Notes: a model not told the origin generated them from the letters alone. Shown: positions 15,810-24,654, numbered from the stretch's first letter. The stretch is 52,705 bases of DNA from Flavobacteriales bacterium (GCA_016788205.1 JAEUTA010000005.1:1-52705); one strand, 5' to 3'. Translations and numbers: made by a program.

Positions 15810-17194
15810 CCAGCATCCTGCGCGCGCTGCCGTTCCTTTTCCTCCTCGCCTGTGGCGGCAGCAAGAAGGTGATGGAAACACCCGCGGAGGTAATACCCGT
15901 GGCGCAACGCCCATCGTGGGTCGGTGCACGACCCGTGAGCGATGGCTACTACGTGGGCGTAGGCATGGCCAACAAAAGCCGCCCCGATGTCTTGGAAACG
16001 GCCAAGAAGAACGCACTGAACGACCTCGCTAGCGAGATCAGCGTGCGCGTGGAGGGGAATAGCCTGTTGTACACACTGGACCGTAAGAACCAGTTCGATG
16101 AGACCTTCACCGGTACCATCAAGACCACGAGCAACGAGCAGCTGGAAGGCTTCGAGCTCGTGGAGTCCTGGGAAAATGGAACGGAATACTGGACCTACTA
16201 TCGTCTATCGAAAGCCGAGCATGCGCGCATCAAGGCTGACAAGAGGACAGGTGCCATCCGCAATGCGCTGGATCTTCACACGCGTTCCAAGCAGAGCGTT
16301 GGCACAGGTGATTTGCGTAGTGCCTTCGACCAGGAGTTGCGCGCTTTGCTGGCCATGAAGGACTATTGGGGTGAGAACGATGCCGTGGACATGGACGGCA
16401 AGCAGGTGCAACTCGTGAATGAACTCTATGCCGAATTACAGAAGCTCACCAGTAATGTGCGCTTGACCGTGCTTCCGGAACGTTGCGAGCTCAGCTACGC
16501 GAACGGGTTCAAACGCGAGTTGTTGATCAATGCGGCGTATGCCAATGGTGGCGGGTTGAAGGACCTGGGTCAACTACCGCTGTTCATCAGTTATCCGGGA
16601 ACGGGTGGCAAGGTCACCGAGCTGAAGAATACCGATGCTGAAGGACAGGCTCGCAGTACGATCCAACGTGTGGATCCCGCGGCCGGACAAGTGGAGGTCC
16701 TGGTGAAATTGCACCTCGACGAGCTGATCGGTCGCGAAATGGATCGAGCACTGGTGAATGCCTTGGTAGGATCGCTCACCGTGCCTGAATTGCACGTACC
16801 CATCGACCTTCGAATGCCGAAGGTTCTCATGCGTGCCAAGGAGGCGAATCTCGGCCAACCCGTTACCGATGCCGGTGTGGCGCTGGTGGTGCGCGAAGAG
16901 CTCACCACCAAAGGCTTTCGCTTCGTGGACCGCGAGTCGGATGCGGATCTACTGCTCGATATGAACGCCGCAACGCGCCAGGGAGGGGAGTCCAACGGCT
17001 TCTTCACCGCCTTCGTGGATGTGAGCTATACCTTCCGCGACCGCAAAAGCCAGGAGGTCGTGTTCGAAGGAGGCAAACAGGGCGTGAAGGGTGTTCAACT
17101 GAGCTATGAACGCGCAGGCCTCGAGAGCTTCAAGAAAGCCATCCCCGATATCCGTAAAGAGCTTGTGCCAGGGATCATGAACGCCTTCCATTGA
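15806..17194 (+). CDS. LPP20 family-like lipoprotein
   Basis: This 462-residue lipoprotein has lipobox LLAC (Cys16). Residues about 35-130 show the LPP20 pattern: RPSWVGARP, DGYYVGVGMANKS, AKKNALNDLASEISVRVEGNS, then a conserved-looking TYYRLSKAEH. The C-terminal part (about 300-460) is a separate alpha/beta region (MPKVLMRAKEANLG ... LTTKGFRFVDRESDADLLL) that recalls the TolB-N/CsgG-type fold. Overlaps the preceding CsgG-like gene by 4 bases. Function unknown; LPP20-domain lipoproteins such as FlgP in Vibrio build outer-membrane rings around flagella, but no flagellar genes are here. Confidence 0.75.
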   Translation: MTSILRALPFLFLLACGGSKKVMETPAEVIPVAQRPSWVGARPVSDGYYVGVGMANKSRPDVLETAKKNALNDLASEISVRVEGNSLLYTLDRKNQFDETFTGTIKTTSNEQLEGFELVESWENGTEYWTYYRLSKAEHARIKADKRTGAIRNALDLHTRSKQSVGTGDLRSAFDQELRALLAMKDYWGENDAVDMDGKQVQLVNELYAELQKLTSNVRLTVLPERCELSYANGFKRELLINAAYANGGGLKDLGQLPLFISYPGTGGKVTELKNTDAEGQARSTIQRVDPAAGQVEVLVKLHLDELIGREMDRALVNALVGSLTVPELHVPIDLRMPKVLMRAKEANLGQPVTDAGVALVVREELTTKGFRFVDRESDADLLLDMNAATRQGGESNGFFTAFVDVSYTFRDRKSQEVVFEGGKQGVKGVQLSYERAGLESFKKAIPDIRKELVPGIMNAFH

Positions 17195-17273
17195 GGAATG
17201 ACGGGCATTCGCGAAGTTTGGCACAGAATTGGAAAATCATCAACGTAAGACAACATCAACGTCTCCACAGACC

Positions 17274-17861
17274 ATGAAAACCTTGACCACCAACCGTTCA
17301 CTTACGGTGCTGATGACGGCGCTGATGCTGTCCGGTGCCATGACCGCCTGCAAGAAGAAGAAAGCCGTTGTAGACCCTGCACCCGAAGGTGAGGTGGAGG
17401 TGAAAGTCGCCTGCTCGGGCCCGGATTTCTTCACGAACGATAAAGTGTTCCGCGCGAACAACCTGGGCGAGAGCATGGATCAGGCCACTTCGAAGAAGAA
17501 GGCCCTCGCTAACGCCCGTGCTGACATGGCTAGCGCGATCAACACGCAACTGAAAGGTGTGATCGACAACTACGTGAACAGCCGCGAGATGAACAACAAG
17601 GAAGAGGTCGGTGAGCGTTTCGAGGGACTGACACGTGAAGTGCTCGACCAGCGCCTGTCCGGTACGAAGACCATCTGCGAAAAGCAGTTCAAGGATACCA
17701 AGACCGGTAACTACAAGACCTACGTGGCCATCGAACTCAGCGCACAGGAACTGCTTTCCGCTTACAACGAGCGCCTCAGCAGCGATGATCGCCTGAAGAT
17801 CGACTACGACTACGAGAAGTTCAAGGAGACCTTCGAGAAGGAAATGGAGAAGTTGAAGTAG
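17274..17861 (+). CDS. Small LPP20-like lipoprotein
   Basis: This 195-residue lipoprotein has a signal peptide with lipobox MTAC (Cys26) and a KKKK run directly behind the cysteine. The mature part has SKKKALANARADMASAINTQLKG, the same alanine-rich helix seen in the preceding LPP20-like protein, then a strand region (GNYKTYVAIELSAQELL) and a charged C-terminal helix. It ends in a strong terminator, closing the cluster. The upstream in-frame ATG 15 codons earlier is ignored because the signal peptide fits the internal start. It probably acts with the two lipoproteins before it. Confidence 0.7.
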   Translation: MKTLTTNRSLTVLMTALMLSGAMTACKKKKAVVDPAPEGEVEVKVACSGPDFFTNDKVFRANNLGESMDQATSKKKALANARADMASAINTQLKGVIDNYVNSREMNNKEEVGERFEGLTREVLDQRLSGTKTICEKQFKDTKTGNYKTYVAIELSAQELLSAYNERLSSDDRLKIDYDYEKFKETFEKEMEKLK

Positions 17862-17872
17862 GCTCTCCGACA

Positions 17873-17919
17873 CCCGAACAGAAGAACCCCGGCGTATTGC
17901 CGGGGTTCTTCTGTTCGGG
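17873..17919. terminator. Strong intrinsic terminator (21-bp perfect stem)
   Basis: Arms of 21 bases (17873-17893 and 17899-17919) pair perfectly around the loop GTATT. The stem carries AGAAGAACCCC on the 5' side, so the 3' side reads GGGGTTCTTCT, which provides the T-rich part. It closes the lipoprotein operon and could also act in reverse. Confidence 0.9.
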
Positions 17920-17951
17920 ACGTTCCATCCCTTGAGCGACCTTTGTGGGCA

Positions 17952-18353
17952 ATGGACAAACGATCATTGGTCTGGGGCACTGCGTTGCTATTCATCGCTG
18001 TGGCACTTGGAGCTTTTGGTGCACACGGCTTGAAGGCCCGGGTAGGTCCCGAAGCCCTTGCCCAATGGAAGACCGCCGTGGAGTATCAGTTCTACCATGG
18101 CCTCGCGTTGCTGTTATTGGCGGCGGTGGCCGCACATCTTCCTCATCGGCGGGTGAAGGCCATTCGCACGCTGTTCCTGCTCGGGACCCTGCTTTTCAGC
18201 GGTTCCATCTATGTGCTTGCCACAAGAGAAGTGTTTGGTACGCAGGGTATTACGCCGCTTTTGGGTCCCGTCACCCCCCTGGGTGGACTCCTGTTCATGG
18301 TCGGTTGGGCGGTGCTGTTCATAACAGCCGTGCGCACAGCTGACGATCGCTAG
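17952..18353 (+). CDS. DUF423 family membrane protein (YwdK-like)
   Basis: The 133-residue protein has four membrane helices and the family motifs ALGAFGAHGLK (about residues 16-26) and YQFYHGLALLLLA (about 46-58), plus FSGSIYVLA. DUF423 proteins are common inner-membrane proteins without known function. The ATG at MDKRSLVWG is used; a TTG three codons upstream is in frame but less likely. It follows the terminator by 32 bases and precedes pckA. Confidence 0.9.
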   Translation: MDKRSLVWGTALLFIAVALGAFGAHGLKARVGPEALAQWKTAVEYQFYHGLALLLLAAVAAHLPHRRVKAIRTLFLLGTLLFSGSIYVLATREVFGTQGITPLLGPVTPLGGLLFMVGWAVLFITAVRTADDR

Positions 18354-18374
18354 CCAGCGGACCCGGCTTCCCCG

Positions 18375-18382
18375 TACTTTTG
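18375..18382 (+). promoter_or_regulatory. -7 promoter element upstream of pckA
   Basis: TACTTTTG is a perfect TAnnTTTG match 28 bases before the pckA ATG. No clear TTTG -33 element is visible at the expected distance. Confidence 0.5.
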
Positions 18383-18410
18383 CGATCCTATTCACAATTC
18401 CTAAAGGAAC

Positions 18411-20024
18411 ATGAACGAGTTCGGTCATAAACCGAAGAACGCCGATCTATCGAAGATCGGCCTGGGCAAAGTGGGTGATGCACATTGGAACCTCGAACCC
18501 GCCGAGTTGGTGGAGGAGGCCATTGTAAGCGGCCAGGGAGTTTTCGCCGACAGCGGTGCATTGGCCATCGACACGGGCGAATTCACCGGACGCAGCCCCA
18601 AGGACAAGTTCTGCGTGAAGGATGCCAAGACTGAAGAGACCGTGTGGTGGGGCGATGTGAACTTCCCCTTCACCCCGGAGAATTTCGACCGCTTGCACGA
18701 TCGGATGAGCGCCTACCTCATGGGTCGCGATGTCTACATCAAGGACGCCTACGCCTGTGCCGACCCCACCTACAAACTGAACATCCGTGTGGTGGCTGAG
18801 TACCCGGCCAGCGCCATGTTCGCGGGCAACATGTTCCTGCGTCCGACGAAGGCCGAACTGGAGAACTTCGATCCCGAGTGGCACATCATCTGCGCGCCCG
18901 GGTTCCACGCTGATCCCGCCAAGGACGGCACCCGCCAGCACAACTTCGCGGTGATCAACTTCACCAAGAAGATGATCCTGATCGGTGGCACCGGCTACAC
19001 CGGCGAGATCAAGAAGGGCATCTTCACCGTGCTGAACTACGTGCTTCCCCAGGAGCGCAAGGTTCTGAGCATGCACTGCAGCGCCAACATCGGAAAGGGT
19101 GGTGATACCGCCGTGTTCTTCGGCCTCAGCGGTACCGGAAAGACCACATTGAGCGCCGACCCGGAGCGCGCACTGATCGGTGATGACGAGCATGGCTGGA
19201 GCGACAAGGGTGTGTTCAACTTCGAGGGCGGTTGCTATGCCAAGTGCATCGATCTGACCCAGGAGAAGGAACCGCAGATCTGGGAAGCCATCAAGTTCGG
19301 TGCGATCCTGGAGAACATCGTGTTCGAGGAGGGCACCACGAAAGTGGACTTCAAGGACGGCTCCAAGACGGAGAACACGCGCGTGAGCTATCCCATCGAT
19401 CACATCCCGGGCGTTGCAACACCGAGCGTTGGGGGCCATCCGACCAACATCTTCTTCCTCACCTGTGATGCGTACGGCGTGTTGCCTCCCATCAGCAAGT
19501 TGAGCCCCGGCCAGGCCATGTACCACTTCATCAGCGGTTATACCGCGAAGGTGGCGGGTACCGAGGCGGGGGTTACCGAACCGCAGAGCACCTTCAGCGC
19601 CTGCTTCGGCAAGGCCTTCCTGCCGTTGCACCCCACCAAGTATGCTGACATGCTGGGTGAGAAGATGAAACAGCACAATGTGCGCGTGTGGTTGATCAAC
19701 ACCGGTTGGAGCGGCGGTAGCTACGGCACCGGTGAGCGCATGAAGCTGAAGTTGACCCGCGCCATGATCACCGCGGCTTTGCGTGGTGAGTTGGACAGTG
19801 TGAGCTACAACGAACATCCGGTGTTCGGCGTGAGCTTCCCAACGAATTGCCCCAATGTGCCCGCAGAGGTATTGGACCCGCGCGCTACTTGGAAGGACAA
19901 GGCGGCCTACGATGCCACCGCCGAAAAACTGGCCAAACAGTTCAATGACAACTTCGCCAAGTACAGTCAGGGTGCCAGCGCCGAGATCCTCGCCGCAGCC
20001 CCTCGCAGTGCCGTGAAGGCTTGA
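18411..20024 (+). CDS. pckA: Phosphoenolpyruvate carboxykinase (ATP)
   Basis: This enzyme converts oxaloacetate and ATP to PEP, CO2 and ADP, the entry to gluconeogenesis. The 537-residue protein is the usual length. Visible signatures are RSPKDKF (about residues 59-65, substrate binding), MILIGGTGYTGEIKKG, SMHCSANIGKGGDTAVFFGLSGTGKTTLS-type kinase-1a loop (FGLSGTGKTTLS at about 237-248) and the metal-binding IGDDEHGWSDKGVFNFEGG. Conserved C-terminal part NTGWSGGSYGTGERMKL is present. The gene stands alone between its own -7 element and a hairpin terminator, so it is probably a single-gene unit. Confidence 0.97.
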   Translation: MNEFGHKPKNADLSKIGLGKVGDAHWNLEPAELVEEAIVSGQGVFADSGALAIDTGEFTGRSPKDKFCVKDAKTEETVWWGDVNFPFTPENFDRLHDRMSAYLMGRDVYIKDAYACADPTYKLNIRVVAEYPASAMFAGNMFLRPTKAELENFDPEWHIICAPGFHADPAKDGTRQHNFAVINFTKKMILIGGTGYTGEIKKGIFTVLNYVLPQERKVLSMHCSANIGKGGDTAVFFGLSGTGKTTLSADPERALIGDDEHGWSDKGVFNFEGGCYAKCIDLTQEKEPQIWEAIKFGAILENIVFEEGTTKVDFKDGSKTENTRVSYPIDHIPGVATPSVGGHPTNIFFLTCDAYGVLPPISKLSPGQAMYHFISGYTAKVAGTEAGVTEPQSTFSACFGKAFLPLHPTKYADMLGEKMKQHNVRVWLINTGWSGGSYGTGERMKLKLTRAMITAALRGELDSVSYNEHPVFGVSFPTNCPNVPAEVLDPRATWKDKAAYDATAEKLAKQFNDNFAKYSQGASAEILAAAPRSAVKA

Positions 20025-20040
20025 TGAACGCAAACGATGC

Positions 20041-20071
20041 GAAGCCCCTTCGCCGAAAGCGGAGGGGCTTC
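20041..20071 (+). terminator. Intrinsic terminator after pckA
   Basis: GAAGCCCCT (20041-20049) pairs with AGGGGCTTC (20063-20071), followed by TTCATT. A GC-rich stem with a short inner loop. Confidence 0.8.
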
Positions 20072-20134
20072 TTCATTCCTTGGATCATGGCATTGAAGTT
20101 GACAGAACGGATGGCGTCTCGACCAGGCGCCGGG

Positions 20135-20142
20135 TACCTTTG
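20135..20142 (+). promoter_or_regulatory. -7 promoter element upstream of the S41-like gene
   Basis: TACCTTTG matches TAnnTTTG exactly and ends 18 bases before the chosen ATG. It lies inside the longer ORF that starts at 20080, which argues for the downstream start. Confidence 0.5.
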
Positions 20143-20160
20143 CGTAGTGTTGGAAAGAAC

Positions 20161-21609
20161 ATGGTGAGAGCGATATATGCCTTTGCGGGTTTGCTTCTGT
20201 GCGTGCTGGTCTCCGCGCAGCCCGGTGCATTGCGTTCGTTGTATCCGGAGCGTTTGCATGACGATGTGGAGGTGTTGAGGTCCGCACTGCATGAGGCGCA
20301 CCCGGACCCGTACCGATACCACACGAAAAGCGAACTGGACGCATTGATCGATGCCGTGCGCGATTCCATCCGTGCACCCATGAGCGTAGTGGAGTTCAGT
20401 CGTGCGTTGCACCCCATTTTCCAGGCGGTGGGTGATGCCCATTGCCATGCAGAATGGCCCGTGGACATGGCCGCCGAATTGCGCACTCGCGTGCCGTTGA
20501 TACCATTACAGGTACGTATGCTTCCGGAGGGCGTCTTCGTGGAGGACGAGTTGAAGGGGTTTCGGAGCATTCCGGTCGGTAGCCGCATCATCTCGATCAA
20601 CGATCGCCCCATCGACGAGGTCGTTCAGGCCTTGGTTTCGACGGTCGTTGCCGACGGTGCCAATAGGACGTATGCTGAACGGCTGGTGGAACGTGAGTTC
20701 CCGCAGCGCTACCACACGTACATCGAAGATGCATCCGCTTTCAAGGTGGCCTATCGTACACCGGCCAAAGAGAACGGGGAACAGACCGTTTTCGCCATGA
20801 CCGGCACCGATATCGCGCGCACACGGAAACCGAACGGAGCGTCGCTTTTACCGTGGGGCTCAACGTTCGATCCGGAAGTGGGCGTGATGTGGATATCCAT
20901 GCGAACCCTGGACGCCGACAGCATGGGTCTCGCTGGTCAACGTCCTGATCGTTTCCTGAACGCCATTCTGGCTGAAGCGAATAAGCACAAGGCCCGCACC
21001 ATGGTGTTCGATGTACGCGGTGCTGGAGGACGTGAGCTGGCCATGGCGGAGCTGGTATTCAGCGCGATAGCCAAAACACCCTTCAAAGTCCTGGAAGACC
21101 TGCATGTGCGAAGTATCGCCCCTCCGCAACAACGGCCCAGCCTCGTATTCCCGGAAGCACACTATGCCAGTGCGGATAGCCGTTTCCTGTCGGCTTCGCA
21201 AGGGACGTACGGGCTGCCGACAACGGATAGCAGATTGGCCGAACACGAACCCATGGAAAGGGCTTTCGCGGGAAAGGTCTACGTGGTATGCGATGGCTAC
21301 ACGCGAGATGCTGCGGCAGCCTTCGTGATGATGGCTCGCCGTACCCGACGAGCCCGTATCATCGGTGAGGAGGTAGGGTCGAACGCTTTCGGCTTCACCG
21401 GAGGACCCGAGTGGTTGGTCACGGCTCCAGCATCCGGTATGCGCTATCACATCCCGCTGTTGAAGTACGTGCCGGCTGGTCGAGGCGAAGGTCCACTGGA
21501 CAGAGGCGAACAACCCAATCACGAGGCGTACCAGACGCCTGCCGCGTTGGCAAGGGGTAAGGATTCCGTGCGGAATTCGTTGCTGGAGATGATCCGCGAA
21601 CTCGAATGA
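20161..21609 (+). CDS. Secreted S41 peptidase-like protein, probable pseudoenzyme
   Basis: This 482-residue protein has a signal peptide (MVRAIYAFAGLLLCVLVSAQ), an N-terminal helical domain (about 30-95, with DDVEVLRSALHEAHPDPYRYH), a PDZ-like segment (GSRIISINDRPIDEVVQAL) and a C-terminal fold like tail-specific/S41 proteases. In active S41 enzymes the nucleophile sits in a TxSAAE-type motif; here the matching place reads DGYTRDAAAAFVMMARR, without that Ser. It may therefore not cleave peptides. The stop overlaps the following lipoprotein start by 4 bases (ATGA). Family placement is from pattern reading only. Confidence 0.65.
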   Translation: MVRAIYAFAGLLLCVLVSAQPGALRSLYPERLHDDVEVLRSALHEAHPDPYRYHTKSELDALIDAVRDSIRAPMSVVEFSRALHPIFQAVGDAHCHAEWPVDMAAELRTRVPLIPLQVRMLPEGVFVEDELKGFRSIPVGSRIISINDRPIDEVVQALVSTVVADGANRTYAERLVEREFPQRYHTYIEDASAFKVAYRTPAKENGEQTVFAMTGTDIARTRKPNGASLLPWGSTFDPEVGVMWISMRTLDADSMGLAGQRPDRFLNAILAEANKHKARTMVFDVRGAGGRELAMAELVFSAIAKTPFKVLEDLHVRSIAPPQQRPSLVFPEAHYASADSRFLSASQGTYGLPTTDSRLAEHEPMERAFAGKVYVVCDGYTRDAAAAFVMMARRTRRARIIGEEVGSNAFGFTGGPEWLVTAPASGMRYHIPLLKYVPAGRGEGPLDRGEQPNHEAYQTPAALARGKDSVRNSLLEMIRELE

Positions 21610-22703
21610 GGCTCTTGCACCCGTTGTCCTTGCTTGCCATTTGTACGGTGGCTTGCTCGTCCCCAGCGGATAGTGACGCACCCAAGGCTGATTGGAGCGC
21701 AATACCGAACGCATATGCCGAGCACTTTCAGCTCCAGATGCGTGGGCAAGAGAGGCGCTTGCTCGTTCTCGGTGAACACGGAATGACAGATACGGTCGGC
21801 ATCTATCGTATCTCCGGTCCGCCTGAAGGCAGGGAACTGCGTATGGATAGCGTACTGAAGCGCGTGGCGGTGGCCAGCACCACGCATCTCCCGTTCTTCA
21901 CTGCGCTCGGTGCGGCGGATATGGTGGTGGGTGTGGCACATGCCGACCAGGTGCGTGATCGTCAGGTGGTGGCGCGGATCAAAGCCGGTACGACGGTGGA
22001 GATCGCGCGAGCTGAAGGACTGGACCGTGAACGCATGATCGCGTTGGATCCGCAGGTGCTTTTCGACTATCCGTTCGGTCGGGGTGAACAGGGCAGTGCG
22101 GCATTTGAAAGGACCATCGCTGTAACGGAATACCTTGAAGAGCATCCGCTCGGACGCGCGGAATGGATACGCTTCTTCGGCCTGCTGCTCGGGCAGCAGC
22201 AACGAGCGGACAGTATGTTCGCGGCCATCGCTCATCGGTACACCACAGCACGCGACCTTAGCCGCTTCACGGGGGGGGCTCCGAAGGTCTTGTTCGGTAG
22301 TCATTGGGAACAGCGGTGGTATGCACCGCCAGGGAATAGTTACATGGCAACGCTGATAAACGATGCCGGAGGTCGCTATTGGTTCAGCGATTCGCTGGCG
22401 ACGGGCAACATCACCGTTCCGTTGGAGGAGGTGTTGAACATCGGTGCTGCGGTTGGCCACGTGGGCGTGCTGCTAGCGGATAGGGAGCGGGTGGATGCAA
22501 GAGCCATGGTAGGTGGCGACCCCAGGCTCGGCTCCATGACCGCGGTGCGAAAGGGTGGCTTCGTGGGCAACAGTGCACAGCACGATCTTTTCGGGCAGGC
22601 TCTGTTGGAGCCGGAGGTGGTTCTCCAGGATCTCCGCTGCATCTTTCACCCGGAAGCTTGTCAAGGGCATAAGGCCCGCTACTTCTTCCCTGTGGCTCAA
22701 TAG
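21606..22703 (+). CDS. ABC-type (BtuF/FecB-like) substrate-binding lipoprotein
   Basis: This 365-residue lipoprotein (lipobox TVAC, Cys17) has the pattern of class III periplasmic binding proteins for iron-siderophore or cobalamin: KRVAVASTTHLPFFTALGAADMVVGVA, then RAEGLDRERMIALDPQVLF, a long linking helix, and PKVLFGSHWEQRWYAPPGNSYMATLINDAGG. No permease or ATPase gene is adjacent, so it is an orphan; its ligand is unknown. Translationally coupled to the preceding S41-like gene. The coding sequence contains a run of eight G (22271-22278). The last bases overlap the convergent Mpo1-like gene by 7. Confidence 0.75.
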   Translation: MRLLHPLSLLAICTVACSSPADSDAPKADWSAIPNAYAEHFQLQMRGQERRLLVLGEHGMTDTVGIYRISGPPEGRELRMDSVLKRVAVASTTHLPFFTALGAADMVVGVAHADQVRDRQVVARIKAGTTVEIARAEGLDRERMIALDPQVLFDYPFGRGEQGSAAFERTIAVTEYLEEHPLGRAEWIRFFGLLLGQQQRADSMFAAIAHRYTTARDLSRFTGGAPKVLFGSHWEQRWYAPPGNSYMATLINDAGGRYWFSDSLATGNITVPLEEVLNIGAAVGHVGVLLADRERVDARAMVGGDPRLGSMTAVRKGGFVGNSAQHDLFGQALLEPEVVLQDLRCIFHPEACQGHKARYFFPVAQ

Positions 22704-23170
22704 GGGATACCCAGCCTGCGGTAGATGAACCCCATCAACCACGCCGGGCCGATCAGGAGGAATTGAAGGTCGTCCAGGAAGCTGGGTTTCTTGCCTTCGA
22801 TCCTGTGCCCGTAGAACTGACCGATCCATGCGAGCACGAACAAGACCACGCAGATGGCCCACAAGGGCCAAGCCGCATGATGGTCGAGGTAATTGCACAG
22901 CGCGAGGCACAGTAAGCTCCAGGCGATCATGCCTATCATGATGGGTAGGGAGATGCGGAAGTAGAATAGACCCACCAGCAGCACTGCCAGCCAGGCGATC
23001 CTATGCGGTTCCGAGATCGGTGGTGCATCAGGCATCGGAATGCTCCATAGCAGCCCCAACACGCAGAAGTAGATCGTGGGCACGCAGATCCAATGGATCA
23101 GTTTGTTGGTGGCGTTCTGGTGGCTAACACCGTAGGCATCGAACCAATCTTGCATGCTGCGTGTGGCCAT
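22697..23170 (-). CDS. DUF962 / Mpo1-like membrane protein
   Basis: This 157-residue protein has about four membrane helices with the family landmarks WFDAYGVSHQNATNKLIHWICVP (residues 9-31), IGQFYGHRIEGKKPSFLDDL and LLIGPAWLM near the C-terminus. Yeast Mpo1 is an Fe(II) dioxygenase for 2-hydroxy fatty acids; the conserved His residues in both motifs are kept here. Bacterial homologues (YGL010w-like) are little studied. The tail overlaps the convergent binding protein gene by 7 bases; the DinB-like gene lies 3 bases upstream of the start and on the same strand. Confidence 0.85.
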   Translation of the reverse strand: MATRSMQDWFDAYGVSHQNATNKLIHWICVPTIYFCVLGLLWSIPMPDAPPISEPHRIAWLAVLLVGLFYFRISLPIMIGMIAWSLLCLALCNYLDHHAAWPLWAICVVLFVLAWIGQFYGHRIEGKKPSFLDDLQFLLIGPAWLMGFIYRRLGIPY

Positions 23171-23173
23171 GGC

Positions 23174-23692
23174 TCAGAGGTAGCGTTCTGTGATGATGTT
23201 CCAATGATGTTCGGCATGCCCGGCGATGACCCAGCCCAACGCCCGAACACTGATCACATTCCCACCGGCCGTGCCTTGGTGTTCCAGCATGTCCGGGGTG
23301 AAACTGCTGAACAGTAGCACGGTGCTTCGGCGGATGGTCATGTGTTCTTCCCACAGATCTTGCAAGGTCCTGCGATCGGCTTTCGAAGCCGGGGCATAAT
23401 CGTTCTCTTCGAAGCCGGGCAATGGTGTGATATCCTTTCGGGCGAAGCGCAATGCGCGGTATGCGAAGATGCGCTCGGCATCGTTCACATGCTGCACCAC
23501 TTCCTTGATGCTCCACTTTCCGGGTGCGTAACGGTGCTCATGTTTGTCAGCAGGTATGAGCTCCGCCAGTCGTTCGGCATGTGCGGAAGCGTTCGCCAGC
23601 GCGCTGAACAGGTCCTCGCCACGCGCGTGGGAGACATAGCTCGCCAGGTAGGCGGAAAGTCCTTCAGTGTTCGGCCGGGTTGCGGTAAGCAT
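23174..23692 (-). CDS. DinB family protein
   Basis: This 172-residue protein is a DinB-type four-helix bundle. The marks are KWSIKEVVQHVNDAERIFAYRALRFARKD (about residues 57-85) and IAGHAEHHWNIITERYL at the end, whose three His (one in each segment region) are the usual metal ligands. Members are metal-dependent thiol transferases or of unknown function. The start MLTATRPNTEG is chosen; upstream codons overlap the YdcF-like gene's end and look non-coding. Confidence 0.85.
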   Translation of the reverse strand: MLTATRPNTEGLSAYLASYVSHARGEDLFSALANASAHAERLAELIPADKHEHRYAPGKWSIKEVVQHVNDAERIFAYRALRFARKDITPLPGFEENDYAPASKADRRTLQDLWEEHMTIRRSTVLLFSSFTPDMLEHQGTAGGNVISVRALGWVIAGHAEHHWNIITERYL

Positions 23693-23718
23693 GCCGAAAA
23701 GATAGCACGCACCCGGTG

Positions 23719-24654
23719 CTATCGCTTCGTCTCGTCGATGAGGTAAGTGGCCGGTACGCCGATCAACTCCTTCACCACTTTGTACCAACCGATCAAGCTC
23801 AGCCACCAACGACCGCGCTTCAACTCTGGATCATCCACGCTGACGATGCCTACCGTCACCGCATCTCCGCAAGCTTCCCGATATGCAAGCCGTGAACGTC
23901 GCGCATGGACACCCAGGGAGATCACATCAACTTGGTTGATATTGTGGCTCTTCGCATCATCCGCAAAGCGACGGGCATTGCTCACGGTGCGACTTTCACC
24001 CACTACGTAGCTCGGCAACGAGGTGACCCCATCACGGGGAACACCGGCCTTGATCAACGCATGGGCAGCGACATCGGCATATGTGGGAAGGCCGGGATCG
24101 GTAGTGCCTTCCGCCTTGTGCATGACCACTGAACGCTGAAGCGCGTTGATGTTGCGGCCTTCGAACTTCACGAAGAGGGTGAAGAGCAACTCCCACTCCG
24201 GCTTGGCGATCCCATCGAAGGTGGGTGTGATGCGTATGCGCCGCGCGGGTGTGCGGATCTCCGCGCGGTGGTCGATGCAGACACCGGCCACCTTATGCTC
24301 GAGGATCACCGTTGTATCCGCGATCACCTTGAATCCAGCACCGCTCGCACCACAGGCGTTCAGCACCAGCCCACCCTGTACCGGTTCGGGCATCTCGATG
24401 TCCAGCGTATCGTGCAGACGGAAAGTGTGCGAACAGTTGCGCGGAGTTCCCGTGGTGTAGATCCGATCGTACCCATGTTCAACCAAGACGCGCTTCACGG
24501 CGGGCATCAAGTCTTCCGGGATCCAGCCTTCCACAACAGCGGTGCGTGCGCCCGATGGTTCGTTCACCGCCAGGAACGGGAACGAAAGAGCGATCATCAG
24601 CAGCATCACCGTTGTCAGGATGATGGCCCAGCGCAGTGGTCGCCTCCAACTCAC
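23719..24654 (-). CDS. YdcF/ElyC-like membrane protein
   Basis: This 311-residue protein has one N-terminal membrane helix (about 7-30) and then the DUF218/YdcF pattern: TAVVEGWIPEDLMPAVKRVL, a beta-rich insert (about 85-190), then TYADVAAHALIKAGVPRDGV, VVGESRTVSNARRFADDAKS and VDVISLGVHARRSRLAYREA. DUF218 proteins act in envelope carbohydrate metabolism, but the exact reaction is unclear. The start is GTG at 24654, which overlaps the TPR gene's stop as GTGA; the longer ORF from 24726 would overlap that gene by 76 bases and has no family support. Confidence 0.75.
   Translation of the reverse strand: MSWRRPLRWAIILTTVMLLMIALSFPFLAVNEPSGARTAVVEGWIPEDLMPAVKRVLVEHGYDRIYTTGTPRNCSHTFRLHDTLDIEMPEPVQGGLVLNACGASGAGFKVIADTTVILEHKVAGVCIDHRAEIRTPARRIRITPTFDGIAKPEWELLFTLFVKFEGRNINALQRSVVMHKAEGTTDPGLPTYADVAAHALIKAGVPRDGVTSLPSYVVGESRTVSNARRFADDAKSHNINQVDVISLGVHARRSRLAYREACGDAVTVGIVSVDDPELKRGRWWLSLIGWYKVVKELIGVPATYLIDETKR

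Noticed and set aside
18447..20033. 528-codon reverse frame opposite pckA
   Set aside because: Antisense shadow of a complete, well-conserved pckA; no domain in the product.
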